A DNA stretch of 64,000 nucleotides from contig NZ_AP028878.1 in assembly GCF_036511935.1 (NCBI RefSeq), positions 1,922,001 through 1,986,000 on the forward strand. The letters are read 5' to 3'. The number at the start of each line of letters is the position of its first letter. The first letter of the stretch is position 1. A model generated the notes under the pieces. The model saw only the letters and a program-made list of their open reading frames with translations. It made no database searches and was not told where the DNA came from. Below are positions 1 through 8,691 of the stretch, piece by piece. Source of the DNA: Marinobacter nanhaiticus D15-8W. Lineage in GTDB: Bacteria; Pseudomonadota; Gammaproteobacteria; Pseudomonadales; Oleiphilaceae. Position numbers and translations under genes: made by a program.

Positions 1-455
1 TCACCCAGACGCTGTCGAAATCCCGGTCCCTTGCAGGGCTGCGGGTCGGCTTCGCCATTGGTCATGCCGACCTGATCGAAGCACTCGAGCGGGTCAAGAA
101 CAGCTTCAATTCCTATCCGCTGGATCGCCTGGCCATCGTCGGAGCCGTGGCAGCGTATGAAGACGAAACCTACTTCCGCGAAGCCACCGATTACGTTATC
201 CGCGAGCGCGAGCGTGTGACTGCGGCGCTGCAGACGCTGGGCTTTGAGGTGCTGCCGTCGGTTGCCAACTTCGTACTGGCTCGGCACCCCGGCATCGCAG
301 GAGCGGATATTGCCGCGGGCTTGCGTGAACGCAGCATCATCGTGCGACACTTCAACAAGCCACGTATCGAAAACCACCTTCGGATCACCATCGGCTCCAC
401 CGAGCAGAACGATGCCCTGCTGGGCGCGTTGCCGGAGATTGTGGGGTATTGGTGA
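1..455 (+). CDS. hisC: Histidinol-phosphate aminotransferase, C-terminal part (start outside window)
   Basis: This is the 3' end of a PLP-dependent aminotransferase of histidine biosynthesis, which converts imidazole-acetol phosphate to histidinol phosphate. The reading frame is open from base 3. It begins with the PLP-lysine motif [18 protein letters not shown], where the lysine is the Schiff-base residue, and ends with a typical HisC C-terminus ([16 protein letters not shown]). In-frame methionines near base 147 are internal and not starts. A Nif3-like gene follows 27 bp later on the same strand. In Pseudomonas hisC lies in a similar neighbourhood, often with algW, which is not seen here. 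The family is secure. The exact substrate is inferred from the motif and neighbourhood. Confidence 0.88.
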   Translation, partial: TQTLSKSRSLAGLRVGFAIGHADLIEALERVKNSFNSYPLDRLAIVGAVAAYEDETYFREATDYVIRERERVTAALQTLGFEVLPSVANFVLARHPGIAGADIAAGLRERSIIVRHFNKPRIENHLRITIGSTEQNDALLGALPEIVGYW

Positions 456-482
456 TGTCGGGTAATTGACTCGGAGGAGACC

Positions 483-1244
483 ATGACAGCTCAGGTAGCA
501 CGCGACGATATCGTGCGACGCGTCGACGAATGGCTGCAGCCGGGCCGCTTCCAGGATTATTGTCCAAATGGCCTCCAGGTTGAGGGCAAATCCCGAGTGC
601 GTCGCATCGTCAGCGGCGTCACCGCCTCCCAGGCCTTTATCGATGCTGCGTTGGCGGCTGACGCCGATATGATCCTGGTCCACCATGGCTATTTCTGGAA
701 GGGCGAGGATCAACGCATCCAGGGTATGAAGAAGCAGCGCTTGCAATCGCTGCTGGCTCGGGACGTCAGTCTGCTGGCCTACCACCTGCCGTTGGATGCT
801 CATGCCGAATTGGGCAATAACCGGCAGTTGGCGAATAGGCTCGGTATCAAACATGCCAAGCCGCTTGATCCCGAAGGTGGGTTGGTATGGATGGGTGATC
901 TGGAGGCCGCGATGTCGGCCGAAGACTTTGCCGGTCTGCTTGAGGACCGCCTCGCACGCCGTCCGCTACACGTTGGGGAAGGGCGCGCGGGAATTCGCAA
1001 GGTCGCCTGGTGCACGGGCGCAGCCCAAGGGTTTATAACCCACGCTCTGGAGGCGGGGGCTGATGCGTATGTTAGTGGGGAGATTTCCGAGCCGACGGTC
1101 CATACCGCTCGCGAATGCGGCATCCACTATTTCTCGGCGGGGCATCATGCAACGGAGCGGTATGGTGTTCAGGCAGTGGGGGAGCGTTTGGCGCGGGAGT
1201 TGGATATAGAGCACCAATTTATCGATATTGATAACCCGGTATAG
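483..1244 (+). CDS. Nif3-like dinuclear metal centre protein (YbgI family)
   Basis: A 253-residue member of the NIF3/YbgI family, hexameric proteins with a two-metal centre. The bacterial function is not settled; GTP cyclohydrolase-like and DNA-repair-linked roles have been proposed. The metal-ligand motifs are visible: LVHHGYFW near residue 65 and a C-terminal GHHATERYG segment providing His and Glu ligands. The length matches the family. The ATG has a good ribosome site (GGAGGAGA region) about 5 bases upstream. It is probably co-transcribed with hisC, since the gap is 27 bp. A dispersed hairpin repeat follows the stop codon. Confidence 0.9.
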   Translation: MTAQVARDDIVRRVDEWLQPGRFQDYCPNGLQVEGKSRVRRIVSGVTASQAFIDAALAADADMILVHHGYFWKGEDQRIQGMKKQRLQSLLARDVSLLAYHLPLDAHAELGNNRQLANRLGIKHAKPLDPEGGLVWMGDLEAAMSAEDFAGLLEDRLARRPLHVGEGRAGIRKVAWCTGAAQGFITHALEAGADAYVSGEISEPTVHTARECGIHYFSAGHHATERYGVQAVGERLARELDIEHQFIDIDNPV

Positions 1245-1254
1245 ATGCCAGACT

Positions 1255-1358
1255 GGGGCACCTGCGGTGCCTCAGAAGCCGAAGCTTCTGCTACATGCTC
1301 GAGTTGTCCGTAAAATGTAGCCGACGCTTCAGCTTCGGAGCAGCCCGGCGGGCTGCCC
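1255..1358 (+). repeat. Dispersed multi-hairpin repeat, copy R1
   Basis: About 104 bp between the convergent Nif3-like gene and zapG. It consists of consecutive inverted repeats: GGCACC-TGC-GGTGCC, then CAGAAGCCGAAGCTTCTG, then CTACAT paired with ATGTAG around a CTCGAG-containing loop, then CCGACGCTTCAGCTTCGG, and finally GCAGCCC-GGC-GGGCTGC. Four other intergenic places in the window carry the same order of elements. No coding potential is seen. Confidence 0.85.
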
Positions 1359-1399
1359 TATGCTATGAAGACGTCTACTGCAGTTGAGGTTGAACCGGT

Positions 1400-1831
1400 T
1401 TAGGCCTTGTTCTTCTCTTTCAGGCCATAATCCTCGGCCAATGTCCCTTTCTCTTTCGGATCGCTCTTGGGCGCGTAGTCTCTGGGCGGTTCGAAGCCGC
1501 TGTCCTTCTGGCTATCCAGGCGGGCGGTGTCGTCTTTTTCATCCAGCTCACCCAGCCAATCTTCATCGTGGCAAAGCCGATTGGCGCCACGCGCCATATG
1601 CTGGCTGACATCACGGTAGACATCGTTGAGCCGGCGCATCATGTGAGCGGATTCCATGAAATGCTCGTTCACCTGGGCCTGATAGCGGGTGTACTCGCTG
1701 CGCAGCTCGTCGATCTGCTGCTCCAGCCGACGTTGGCGCAGGCTGGTGCTCTGCCCCGAGCGTCCGATGAGAACGCCGGCGATGAGCCCGATAACGAGTG
1801 TCGCTAAAGCAATGAGAATGAGTTTCGTCAT
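1400..1831 (-). CDS. zapG: ZapG/YhcB family inner-membrane protein (DUF1043)
   Basis: A 143-residue protein with one N-terminal membrane helix (about residues 4-23, LILIALATLVIGLIAGVLIG) followed by a cytoplasmic coiled-coil segment (about 28-85) and a charged, disordered tail. This is the architecture of YhcB/ZapG, which links envelope growth to division and rod-shape complexes in enterobacteria. It is divergent from zapE, as in E. coli, where yhcB and yhcM are neighbours. The tail ending in KEKNKA is poorly conserved. Family assignment is strong from topology, the RRLEQQIDEL segment and context. The physiological role here is inferred. Confidence 0.85.
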   Translation of the reverse strand: MTKLILIALATLVIGLIAGVLIGRSGQSTSLRQRRLEQQIDELRSEYTRYQAQVNEHFMESAHMMRRLNDVYRDVSQHMARGANRLCHDEDWLGELDEKDDTARLDSQKDSGFEPPRDYAPKSDPKEKGTLAEDYGLKEKNKA

Positions 1832-1956
1832 ACTGTCCCTGGCCCTGAATTCAAAATGGTGTGGTTGCCCGAGTATACCGTCTGACCCGCGGATCGCCCA
1901 TGCCTGAACCTTGCTCCAATCGTCGAATAGGTCGGGACGGTGCTTTGGGTACTTGC

Positions 1957-1972
1957 TGTGAGTCTACTCACA
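1957..1972. promoter_or_regulatory. CRP/Vfr-like palindrome between zapG and zapE
   Basis: The sequence TGTGAGTCTACTCACA is a perfect TGTGA-N6-TCACA palindrome, the core consensus for CRP and its Pseudomonas homologue Vfr. It lies in the roughly 310-bp divergent region, about 126 bp upstream of the zapG start and 170 bp upstream of the chosen zapE start. The sequence match is direct; regulation by cAMP is inference. No clear -35/-10 pair was found beside it. Apart from this site the divergent region shows nothing recognisable. Confidence 0.5.
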
Positions 1973-2142
1973 TAATGGAGAAAAGGAACGAAATCAGCGA
2001 CAATACGGCGCTTTGTTGAACCGAGCGCTAGAGCAGGCGTCGATGCGCGCTGTCCGTCGACAAAGTACGTTATTTGGTCTGACAGCCATTCAGCGTGACG
2101 ATCCTCAAACTCCAAGATTACCGAGCGAGACAAGAGTACCGC

Positions 2143-3240
2143 ATGACCCCCTGGAAACGATATCAGCAAGATCTCCAGAAAGACGGCTTTGAGAAGGATG
2201 CCGCACAGGAAGATGCAGTCAAGCGTCTCCAGGCGCTTTACGACAAACTTGTTGAAGCGGAAAGGCAACGGGATAAGCCCTTAAACCGCTTACGTCGCAA
2301 GCTGAGCAGTGGTCGTGAGGAACCGGTCAAGGGTCTGTATTTCTGGGGCGGTGTCGGTCGTGGAAAGACCTACCTGATGGATACCTTTTACGAAACCCTG
2401 CCGTTCGATCGCAAGATGCGGGTTCACTTTCACCGCTTTATGCAACGAGTCCATAACGAGCTGAAGTCCCTGAAAGGCACCAAGAATCCTTTGGAAACCG
2501 TGGGCCAGCGATTCGCGGACGAAACGGCCGTTATCTGCTTTGATGAGTTCTTCGTGTCGGATATCGGGGATGCGATGATCCTGGCCACCCTGCTCGATAC
2601 GCTTTTCAGTCGTGGCGTGACGTTGGTTTGCACCTCCAACATCGTGCCTGATGGGCTCTACAAGGACGGCTTACAGCGCGCACGTTTCCTGCCGGCGATC
2701 GATCTTGTGAAGAAGTACACCGATGTGGTTAACGTCGACGGCGGTGTGGATTACCGGTTGCGCACGCTTGAGCAGGCCGAACTCTTCCATACGCCACTGG
2801 ACTCATCCGCCGATGCAAGCCTGAAACGCAGTTTCGACAGCCTCGCCGTGGAATGTGATCGCGATGAGCTGGATCTCGAGGTCAACGGCCGCAAGATCCG
2901 CGCGTTGGCTCATTGTGAGGATGTCGTCTGGTTCGATTTTACTGCCCTATGCGATGGGCCGCGCAGCCAGAACGATTACATCGAGTTGGCGCGGGAGTTC
3001 CACGCCATCATCATCAGCAACGTGCCGGTGCTGGGTAACGACAAGGACGATCAGGCGCGACGTTTTATCAATATGGTGGACGAATTCTACGACCGCAACG
3101 TGAAGGTCATCATGTCCGCTGCTGCTCCTATCCATGAGCTATACGCGGGCGGACGGTTGGGTTTCGAATTCGAGCGCACGGAATCCCGGCTGTTGGAGAT
3201 GCAATCCCAGGAGTATCTGGAAGCACCGCATAAGCCTTGA
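2143..3240 (+). CDS. zapE: Cell division ATPase ZapE (AFG1/YhcM family)
   Basis: A 365-residue AFG1-like P-loop ATPase, in E. coli a Z-ring-associated protein needed for division under stress. Walker A is GGVGRGKT (about residues 69-76) and Walker B is VICFDEFFVSD (about 130-140). The frame is open 16 codons further upstream to a GTG at 2095, but the family N-terminus (MTPWKRYQQDL, compare MTPLERYQ in pseudomonads) places the start at the ATG at 2143. It is divergent from zapG. Two small hairpins without T-runs lie in the 105-bp gap before the next gene. Confidence 0.92.
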   Translation: MTPWKRYQQDLQKDGFEKDAAQEDAVKRLQALYDKLVEAERQRDKPLNRLRRKLSSGREEPVKGLYFWGGVGRGKTYLMDTFYETLPFDRKMRVHFHRFMQRVHNELKSLKGTKNPLETVGQRFADETAVICFDEFFVSDIGDAMILATLLDTLFSRGVTLVCTSNIVPDGLYKDGLQRARFLPAIDLVKKYTDVVNVDGGVDYRLRTLEQAELFHTPLDSSADASLKRSFDSLAVECDRDELDLEVNGRKIRALAHCEDVVWFDFTALCDGPRSQNDYIELAREFHAIIISNVPVLGNDKDDQARRFINMVDEFYDRNVKVIMSAAAPIHELYAGGRLGFEFERTESRLLEMQSQEYLEAPHKP

Positions 3241-3345
3241 CCATCATCAACTGAAACCAAAGAAGACCATAACAAGAACCGCCTAACCGGCGGCTCGGCC
3301 CATAAAGATGGGCTTCAAGCTTGACTCAACCGATGAGGAATCAGA

Positions 3346-4530
3346 ATGAGCCACGACAACGTTGTGATTGTGAGCGGCGCACGCACGCCGATGGGCGGTT
3401 TCCAGGGCAGTCTTGGGAGTGTCAGTGCCGTTGAGTTAGGGGCGGTCAGTATCGCCGAGGCTGTTCGCAGGGCATCCCTGCAGCCGGAAGACGTGCAGGA
3501 AGTGATTATGGGGAACGTGCTCCCCGCAGGGCTCAAACAGGGACCGGCTCGTCAGGCCTCGCGCCAGGCGGGTCTGCCGGATAGCACGGGCGCAACCACC
3601 ATCAACAAATTGTGTGGTTCGGGTATGAAGGCTGCGATGCTGGCTCACGACCTGATCAAGGCGGGGTCCAACGACATCATGGTCGCTGGCGGCATGGAAA
3701 GCATGTCCAACGCCCCCTACGTCCTGACAGGCGCGCGCCAGGGCTATCGTATGGGCCCGGGCCCCGCGCCGCAGGACCATATGTTCCTGGACGGGCTCGA
3801 AGACGCAGAGACCGGCCGCCTGATGGGGGCATTTGCACAGGATATGGCAGACAAGAAAGGTTATACCCGAGAGGAGATGGACGACTACGCCATCAACTCC
3901 CTCAAGCGGGCACAGCAGGCCATCAAGGATGGCGTGCTTAAAGAGGAAATCGTGCCAGTCACCGTCAAGACCCGCAAGGGAGAGACCCTTGTCGAGGATG
4001 ACGAGCAGCCGCTGACCGCGAACCTCGAAAAGATCCCGACCCTGCGTCCTGCGTTCAAGAAGGATGGCACGGTCACCGCAGCGAATGCCTCGTCGATCTC
4101 CGATGGTGCATCAGCGCTGGTGCTCATGCGCGAGAGTGAAGCTGAACGCCGCGGCCTGAAGCCAATGGCCCGGATCGTTGCCCATGCGACCCATTCCCAG
4201 CACCCGTCCGAGTTCACCTGCGCACCGGTAGGCGCAATCAGGACGCTGTTCGAGAAGGCGAACTGGTCGAAGGATGATGTAGACCTTTTCGAGATCAACG
4301 AAGCCTTTGCCATGGTCGCAATGATGCCCATCCGCGAACTGGCTCTGGGTCCTGAAAAGGTGAACATCTATGGTGGCGCCTGTGCCCAGGGTCATCCTGT
4401 GGGCTCCACCGGCTCCCGGCTCGTGGTGACCTTGATGCATGCGCTCAAGCGACAGGGCAAGAAGCGGGGTATTGCTGCACTCTGTATCGGTGGTGGTGAA
4501 GCCACGGCCATGGCGATCGAAATGCTCTAA
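3346..4530 (+). CDS. Acetyl-CoA C-acyltransferase (thiolase)
   Basis: A 394-residue type II thiolase that condenses or cleaves acyl-CoA. The nucleophilic Cys lies in NKLCGSGMKA (C90). The catalytic His is in GGACAQGHPVGSTG (about H350), and the second Cys is in CIGGGEATAM (about C380). The NEAFA motif is present. Length and motifs fit the biosynthetic/AtoB-like class (acetoacetyl-CoA) as well as degradative enzymes, so the chain-length preference is not assigned. The His-loop reads ACAQGHPVG where IALGHPIG is commoner. It stands alone, between zapE and the DUF1302 gene, with its own upstream gap. Confidence 0.88.
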   Translation: MSHDNVVIVSGARTPMGGFQGSLGSVSAVELGAVSIAEAVRRASLQPEDVQEVIMGNVLPAGLKQGPARQASRQAGLPDSTGATTINKLCGSGMKAAMLAHDLIKAGSNDIMVAGGMESMSNAPYVLTGARQGYRMGPGPAPQDHMFLDGLEDAETGRLMGAFAQDMADKKGYTREEMDDYAINSLKRAQQAIKDGVLKEEIVPVTVKTRKGETLVEDDEQPLTANLEKIPTLRPAFKKDGTVTAANASSISDGASALVLMRESEAERRGLKPMARIVAHATHSQHPSEFTCAPVGAIRTLFEKANWSKDDVDLFEINEAFAMVAMMPIRELALGPEKVNIYGGACAQGHPVGSTGSRLVVTLMHALKRQGKKRGIAALCIGGGEATAMAIEML

Positions 4531-4891
4531 ATCCCCTAAGGCGTGTCTTTTCCTGGCGGGCGAACGTGTTCGTCCGCCGTCCTCCGACTCTCTCTCCCAA
4601 CCTTGCCGCTCCCCTTTGTTCCCGCTGCATGTCCAACTGGTTGCATGCTGGAATAGCGTCTATATTGATTCTGACCGCCAGGCCGGCGCATGTCCCAGGG
4701 GGAGGTGCCAGTTTGGACATTTCGGATGCGCCGTCGACCTGCGAGTCCACAAAATCATACTTTTGACTGATCAAAGCGTCCCACGCGCTTAGCTATAGTG
4801 CCAGCATCACGAGCACTGTGCGTGGACCTCCGATATCGTGAAGACCAATAACTAGAGCAGCGACTCAGAACAACAATGGAGTAGCCTTCCA
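4531..4891. other. 361-bp intergenic region before the DUF1302 gene
   Basis: A GC-rich hairpin (GGCGGGCGAAC pairing with GTTCGTCCGCC, positions 4555-4578) follows the thiolase stop. It has no T-run, so it is at best a weak terminator. The right half must carry the promoter of the DUF1302/DUF1329 pair. A TTGACT at about 4763 and a TATAGT near 4794 are 25 bp apart, too far for a standard sigma-70 pair, so no promoter is called. No small gene was recognised. Confidence 0.5.
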
Positions 4892-6733
4892 ATGACAAGA
4901 AAAATTCAGCAGCGGCAGCAGTGGGCGAAGTTGCCACTGGCGGCAGCCATTGCAGCGAGCATTTCCACTCCGGCTGCAGCTTTCCAGTTCTATCTGGGGG
5001 ACGTGGAAGCGTCTTTCGACACCACACTGACTGCCGGCGTTGGCTGGCGCGTTGAGGAGCAGGATAAGGAACTGATCGCCCAGGGTAACCTCGGGCCGTC
5101 CTATGCGCCGGGTGGCGTGAACGAGAACATCGGTGCTTCCTCGAATAACTTTGATGACGGTAACCTCAATTTCGAGAAAGGCGACACCTACAGCAAGATC
5201 GTCAAGGGCACCAGTGAACTCTACCTGAACTACTACGTCGACAGTCAGTACCTGACCCGCGTCGGCGGCTTCGTTCGTGGCCGGTACTGGTACGATTTCG
5301 AGCTGAAGGACGAATCCCGTGCGATTGATCCGGTAGGCCAGCAGCGTGAACTCAACTCAGATGCCAAAGACAACGCCTCCGGCGGCGAATTCCTCGATGC
5401 TTATGTATTTACCGACTGGTATTTCGGTGAGACACCGGTCAGTGTCCGCTACGGTAAGCAGGTTCTGAGCTGGGGCGAGAGCACGTTCATCCAGGGCGGT
5501 ATCAACGTGATCAATCCGGTAGACGTCAACGCCATTCGCGCGCCTGGTGCGGAGCTCAAGGACGCGCTGCTGCCGGTCGAGATGCTTTATACGTCTATCG
5601 GTCTGACGGAGAACATTACCTTCGAAGGCTTCGTACAGACCGAGTGGGAAAAGGTCCGTCCGGACGACTGTGGCACCTTCTTTTCCACGAACGACTTTGC
5701 AGCAGACGGTTGCGGCCCGGTATTGCTGGCCGGTCAGCTCCCGGACTCCCAGGCCTATGCCCAGGGATTTGTTTCCCCTCGCCTGGGGGACGAGGAGCCG
5801 GATGATCGCGACCAGTTTGGTGCGGCAATCCGCTGGTACGTACCTGAGCTGAATGACTCTGAACTCGGCTTCTACTACATTCGCTACCATAGCCGTCTGC
5901 CCTATGTGAGCGGTGTGGTTAACGATCCCTCCGCAGGCAAGCGTTTCCCTGATTACTTTATTGAGTATCCGGAAGCCATCAATCTATACGGCATCAGTAT
6001 CAACACCACCATCCCGGGTGGCTGGTCGCTGGGTGCGGAATACAGCTTCCGCGACAACATGCCGATCCAGTGGAACGCGTTTGAACTGATCTACGGCGGT
6101 TTGCAGCTGGAAAACCCGGCTACGGGGCAACCCGCGAGCCTGTTGGAGATCCAGCGTACCGAAGAAGCCAACGGCGCTGATCTTTCCGGCCAGGAGAGCA
6201 GCGGGTATGACCGGTTCAAGGTCTCGCAGGCGCAGCTTACACTGATCAAATTCTTCGATCAGATCATGGGTGCGAGTCGTCTTACATTCGTGGGTGAAGT
6301 AGGTGCGACGTATGTCCACGATCTGCCGGACACTGACGAAGCCCGTTACGGCCGCTCTGGTACCTACGGCATCGGCGAGCTCGACGGTGGTGGCTGCATC
6401 GCGCTGAACATCAACGATAACTACTGTAACAACGAAGGTTTCACCACCGATTTCTCGTGGGGCTACCGTGCCCGTTTCGTATGGGATTACCCGAACGTTT
6501 TTGCCGGCGTGAACCTGAGCCCGCAGTTGGCGTTCTCTCATGATGTCCTGGGTTACGCGCCGTCTCCTGGCGGTAACTTCAATGAGGGCAGCAAGGCGGT
6601 GGGCGTCTCCCTGACGGGGGTTTACCAGAACCGCTACAGTGCATCGGTTGGCTATACGAACTATTTCGGCGGCGACTATAACGAACTTGCAGACCGGGAT
6701 AATGTCAGCGCCAGTGTATCGGTTTCCTTCTGA
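4892..6733 (+). CDS. DUF1302 family outer-membrane protein
   Basis: A 613-residue exported protein. A signal peptide ends near AAAIAASISTPAAA-FQF (about residues 1-30). The rest is rich in alternating aromatic and polar strands and ends in a phenylalanine (SASVSVSF), as outer-membrane beta-barrels do. The pattern matches DUF1302, a family common in Pseudomonas and Marinobacter and usually encoded beside DUF1329. The pair has been linked to uptake or export of hydrophobic compounds, but no precise function is established. A GGAG lies about 9 bases before the ATG. It forms an operon with the next gene (35-bp gap), and a LuxR/MalT regulator lies downstream. Confidence 0.85.
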   Translation: MTRKIQQRQQWAKLPLAAAIAASISTPAAAFQFYLGDVEASFDTTLTAGVGWRVEEQDKELIAQGNLGPSYAPGGVNENIGASSNNFDDGNLNFEKGDTYSKIVKGTSELYLNYYVDSQYLTRVGGFVRGRYWYDFELKDESRAIDPVGQQRELNSDAKDNASGGEFLDAYVFTDWYFGETPVSVRYGKQVLSWGESTFIQGGINVINPVDVNAIRAPGAELKDALLPVEMLYTSIGLTENITFEGFVQTEWEKVRPDDCGTFFSTNDFAADGCGPVLLAGQLPDSQAYAQGFVSPRLGDEEPDDRDQFGAAIRWYVPELNDSELGFYYIRYHSRLPYVSGVVNDPSAGKRFPDYFIEYPEAINLYGISINTTIPGGWSLGAEYSFRDNMPIQWNAFELIYGGLQLENPATGQPASLLEIQRTEEANGADLSGQESSGYDRFKVSQAQLTLIKFFDQIMGASRLTFVGEVGATYVHDLPDTDEARYGRSGTYGIGELDGGGCIALNINDNYCNNEGFTTDFSWGYRARFVWDYPNVFAGVNLSPQLAFSHDVLGYAPSPGGNFNEGSKAVGVSLTGVYQNRYSASVGYTNYFGGDYNELADRDNVSASVSVSF

Positions 6734-6768
6734 TCGGGCCTGAATTCGTATAACGAGGTATAGATTCA

Positions 6769-8130
6769 ATGAAATTAAACAAGAAACTGATTGTGTCCGG
6801 TATCTTCGCCGCGTCCGTATTGAGCGGCAGTGCTCTCGCTGAAGTATCGGCGGATAAGGCCGAGCAACTGGGCAACTCGCTGACACCGGTCGGCGCCGAA
6901 AAATCGGGCAATGGCGGCGCCGTCCCGGCCTGGGACGGGGGCTTGCAGGATATTCCGGCTGGCTACAAGGGTGATGGGATCTACGTGAACCCGTTCCCTG
7001 ACGAGAAAGAAGAATTCCGCATCGATCAGAGCAACGTCGACGAGTACGCGGACAAGCTTTCGCCGGGCCAGGTGAAGATGATCAAGAAGTACGACAGTTA
7101 CTTCATCCCGGTCTACCCGACCCACCGGACTGCGGCCTATCCTCAGGACATTTACGAGGCGACCGAAAACAATGCGACTCAGACGAGCCTGATCCCTAGC
7201 GGCAACGGGATGGAAAACTACACCAAAGGTTTCCCGTTCCCGATTCCACAGAACGGTCTGGAAGCGATCTGGAACCATATCACGCGTTATCGCGGTGGCT
7301 CTGTTTCCCGTAACGTGGGGCAGGTTACTCCGACTGCCGACGGCGCCTATAGCGTGGTCAAGTTTCAGGATGAGCTGACCTGGCGTACGGCCCTGGCAGA
7401 CTTCGATCCGAACGAAGACGAGAACGTGCTGTTCTACTTCAAGCAGGCGATTACCGGTCCGGCTCGTCTGGCGGGTAATGTGCTGTTGGTCCACGAGACT
7501 ATCAACCAGGTCCAGGAGCCTCGGCGTGCGTGGGTCTACAATGCCGGTCAGCGTCGTGTCCGTCGTGCGCCGCAGGTCGCCTATGACGGTCCGGGTACCG
7601 CTGCTGACGGCATGCGTACCTCCGACAACTTCGACATGTTCAACGGCGCTCCTGACCGCTACAACTGGGAATTGCTCGGCAAGAAGGAAATGTACATCCC
7701 GTACAACTCCTACCAGTTGGTCGACCGTGGTCTGAACTACGACCAGATCATCAAGCCGGGCCATATCAACCAGGAGCTGACGCGCTACGAGCTGCACCGC
7801 GTATGGCACGTGCGTGCAACGTTGAAGGACGGTGAACGTCATATCTACGCCCGTCGTGACTTCTATATCGACGAGGATACCTGGCAGGCGACGGTCATCG
7901 ATCACTACGACGGACGCGGCGAGCTCTGGCGTGTGGCCGAGGCCCATAGCATGTACTTCTACGATCAGAAGGTCCCCTGGTACGCCATTGAGACCCTGTA
8001 TGACACGCTGTCCGGCCGCTACCTCGCGCTGGGTCTGACCAACGAGGAGACGAACCCGTACGAGTTTGGTGTCGAGCGCCACTCCCGCGAGTACACGCCG
8101 GCAGCCCTGCGCCGCGCGGGCACCCGTTAA
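6769..8130 (+). CDS. DUF1329 family periplasmic or outer-membrane protein
   Basis: A 453-residue secreted protein with a clear signal peptide (MKLNKKLIVSGIFAASVL, cleaved about after SALA). DUF1329 proteins resemble LolB-like lipid-binding folds and occur with DUF1302 proteins. Visible family features are the N-terminal TPVGAEKSGNGGAVPAWDGG segment and the conserved RRDFYIDEDTW-QATVIDHYDGRG region. It is second in the operon after the DUF1302 gene and is followed by a strong intrinsic terminator. Inference: the two proteins work together in moving a lipid-like substrate across the outer membrane. The substrate cannot be read from sequence. Confidence 0.87.
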   Translation: MKLNKKLIVSGIFAASVLSGSALAEVSADKAEQLGNSLTPVGAEKSGNGGAVPAWDGGLQDIPAGYKGDGIYVNPFPDEKEEFRIDQSNVDEYADKLSPGQVKMIKKYDSYFIPVYPTHRTAAYPQDIYEATENNATQTSLIPSGNGMENYTKGFPFPIPQNGLEAIWNHITRYRGGSVSRNVGQVTPTADGAYSVVKFQDELTWRTALADFDPNEDENVLFYFKQAITGPARLAGNVLLVHETINQVQEPRRAWVYNAGQRRVRRAPQVAYDGPGTAADGMRTSDNFDMFNGAPDRYNWELLGKKEMYIPYNSYQLVDRGLNYDQIIKPGHINQELTRYELHRVWHVRATLKDGERHIYARRDFYIDEDTWQATVIDHYDGRGELWRVAEAHSMYFYDQKVPWYAIETLYDTLSGRYLALGLTNEETNPYEFGVERHSREYTPAALRRAGTR

Positions 8131-8154
8131 TCGCAGGAACGTCTGACGTTCATG

Positions 8155-8183
8155 AGCCCCGGCAATGGCCGGGGCTTTTTTTT
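8155..8183 (+). terminator. Strong rho-independent terminator of the DUF1302/DUF1329 operon
   Basis: A 9-bp perfect stem (AGCCCCGGC / GCCGGGGCT) with an AATG loop, followed by a run of eight T, 25 bases after the DUF1329 stop codon. Confidence 0.93.
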
Positions 8184-8244
8184 GGTTCATCGCTGATCAG
8201 CGTGACGGGGAACTCGGAGCCTTCCGCACGAGCCGTAAGACCAT

Positions 8245-8347
8245 GGGCGCCTTCAGCGCCTCAGAAGCTGAAGCATCTGCTACATGCTCGAGTTATTTGG
8301 CAAATTTGCCCGACGCTTCGGCTTCGGATCAGACCGTCGGGCTGCCC
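8245..8347 (+). repeat. Dispersed multi-hairpin repeat, copy R2 (partly degenerate)
   Basis: Same order of elements as R1: GGGCGCC-TTCA-GCGCC, CAGAAGCTGAAGCATCTG, CTACAT with a CTCGAG loop, CCGACGCTTCGGCTTCGG and a final GGGCTGCCC. The ATGTAG arm has decayed to ATTTGC and the last hairpin is imperfect. It lies between the operon terminator and the LuxR regulator. The rest of the 560-bp gap (8131-8691) shows only the out-of-frame ORF described in the findings. Confidence 0.75.
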
Positions 8348-8691
8348 ATCCTTGGAATGCTTTCCGTTATGCGGATTCCCGCTAAGGTGCGATGAACCTT
8401 TTTTGCCTCATTGCTATGGTTTCCTTACCTTTAGTAAAGTGTGAAATCCTGTGAATTCAGGAAGTTGAGCCCCTTACGTTATTTTGCGATTGTTGAGAGC
8501 TTTGTATTACTCTAGGCGCTGAGGTTATTAGAAGAGCCGGAAACCAAGGCGCACAAGACGTCGGCTATAAGGGCTTTTGGGTAAATCCGCCAATGAAGCT
8601 CCAAGCAACCGGACGGAAGAACGAATAAGAACAAGGAGAATAAGAATGAGACATCACACAGGTGCGATTGGCCTGCAGCGCACCGCTTTGA

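Noticed and set aside
1828..2268. 146-residue minus-strand frame overlapping the zapE start
   Set aside because: It covers the divergent promoter region and the first 126 bases of zapE. No motif and no ribosome site.
3279..3313. CCGCC/GGCGG and GCCCAT/ATGGGC hairpins between zapE and the thiolase gene as a terminator
   Set aside because: Short stems, and no T-run follows either.
4763..4799. TTGACT and TATAGT as a promoter of the DUF1302 gene
   Set aside because: The spacing of 25 bp is far outside the sigma-70 range.
5984..6886. 300-residue minus-strand frame opposite the DUF1302 gene
   Set aside because: Antisense shadow across two genes and their gap; no ribosome site and no recognisable domain.
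6775..8190. 471-residue open frame on the minus strand opposite the DUF1329 gene
   Set aside because: It mirrors the GC-rich third positions of a real gene with a clear signal peptide and terminator. Its translation has no family-like motifs and is rich in Val and Arg.
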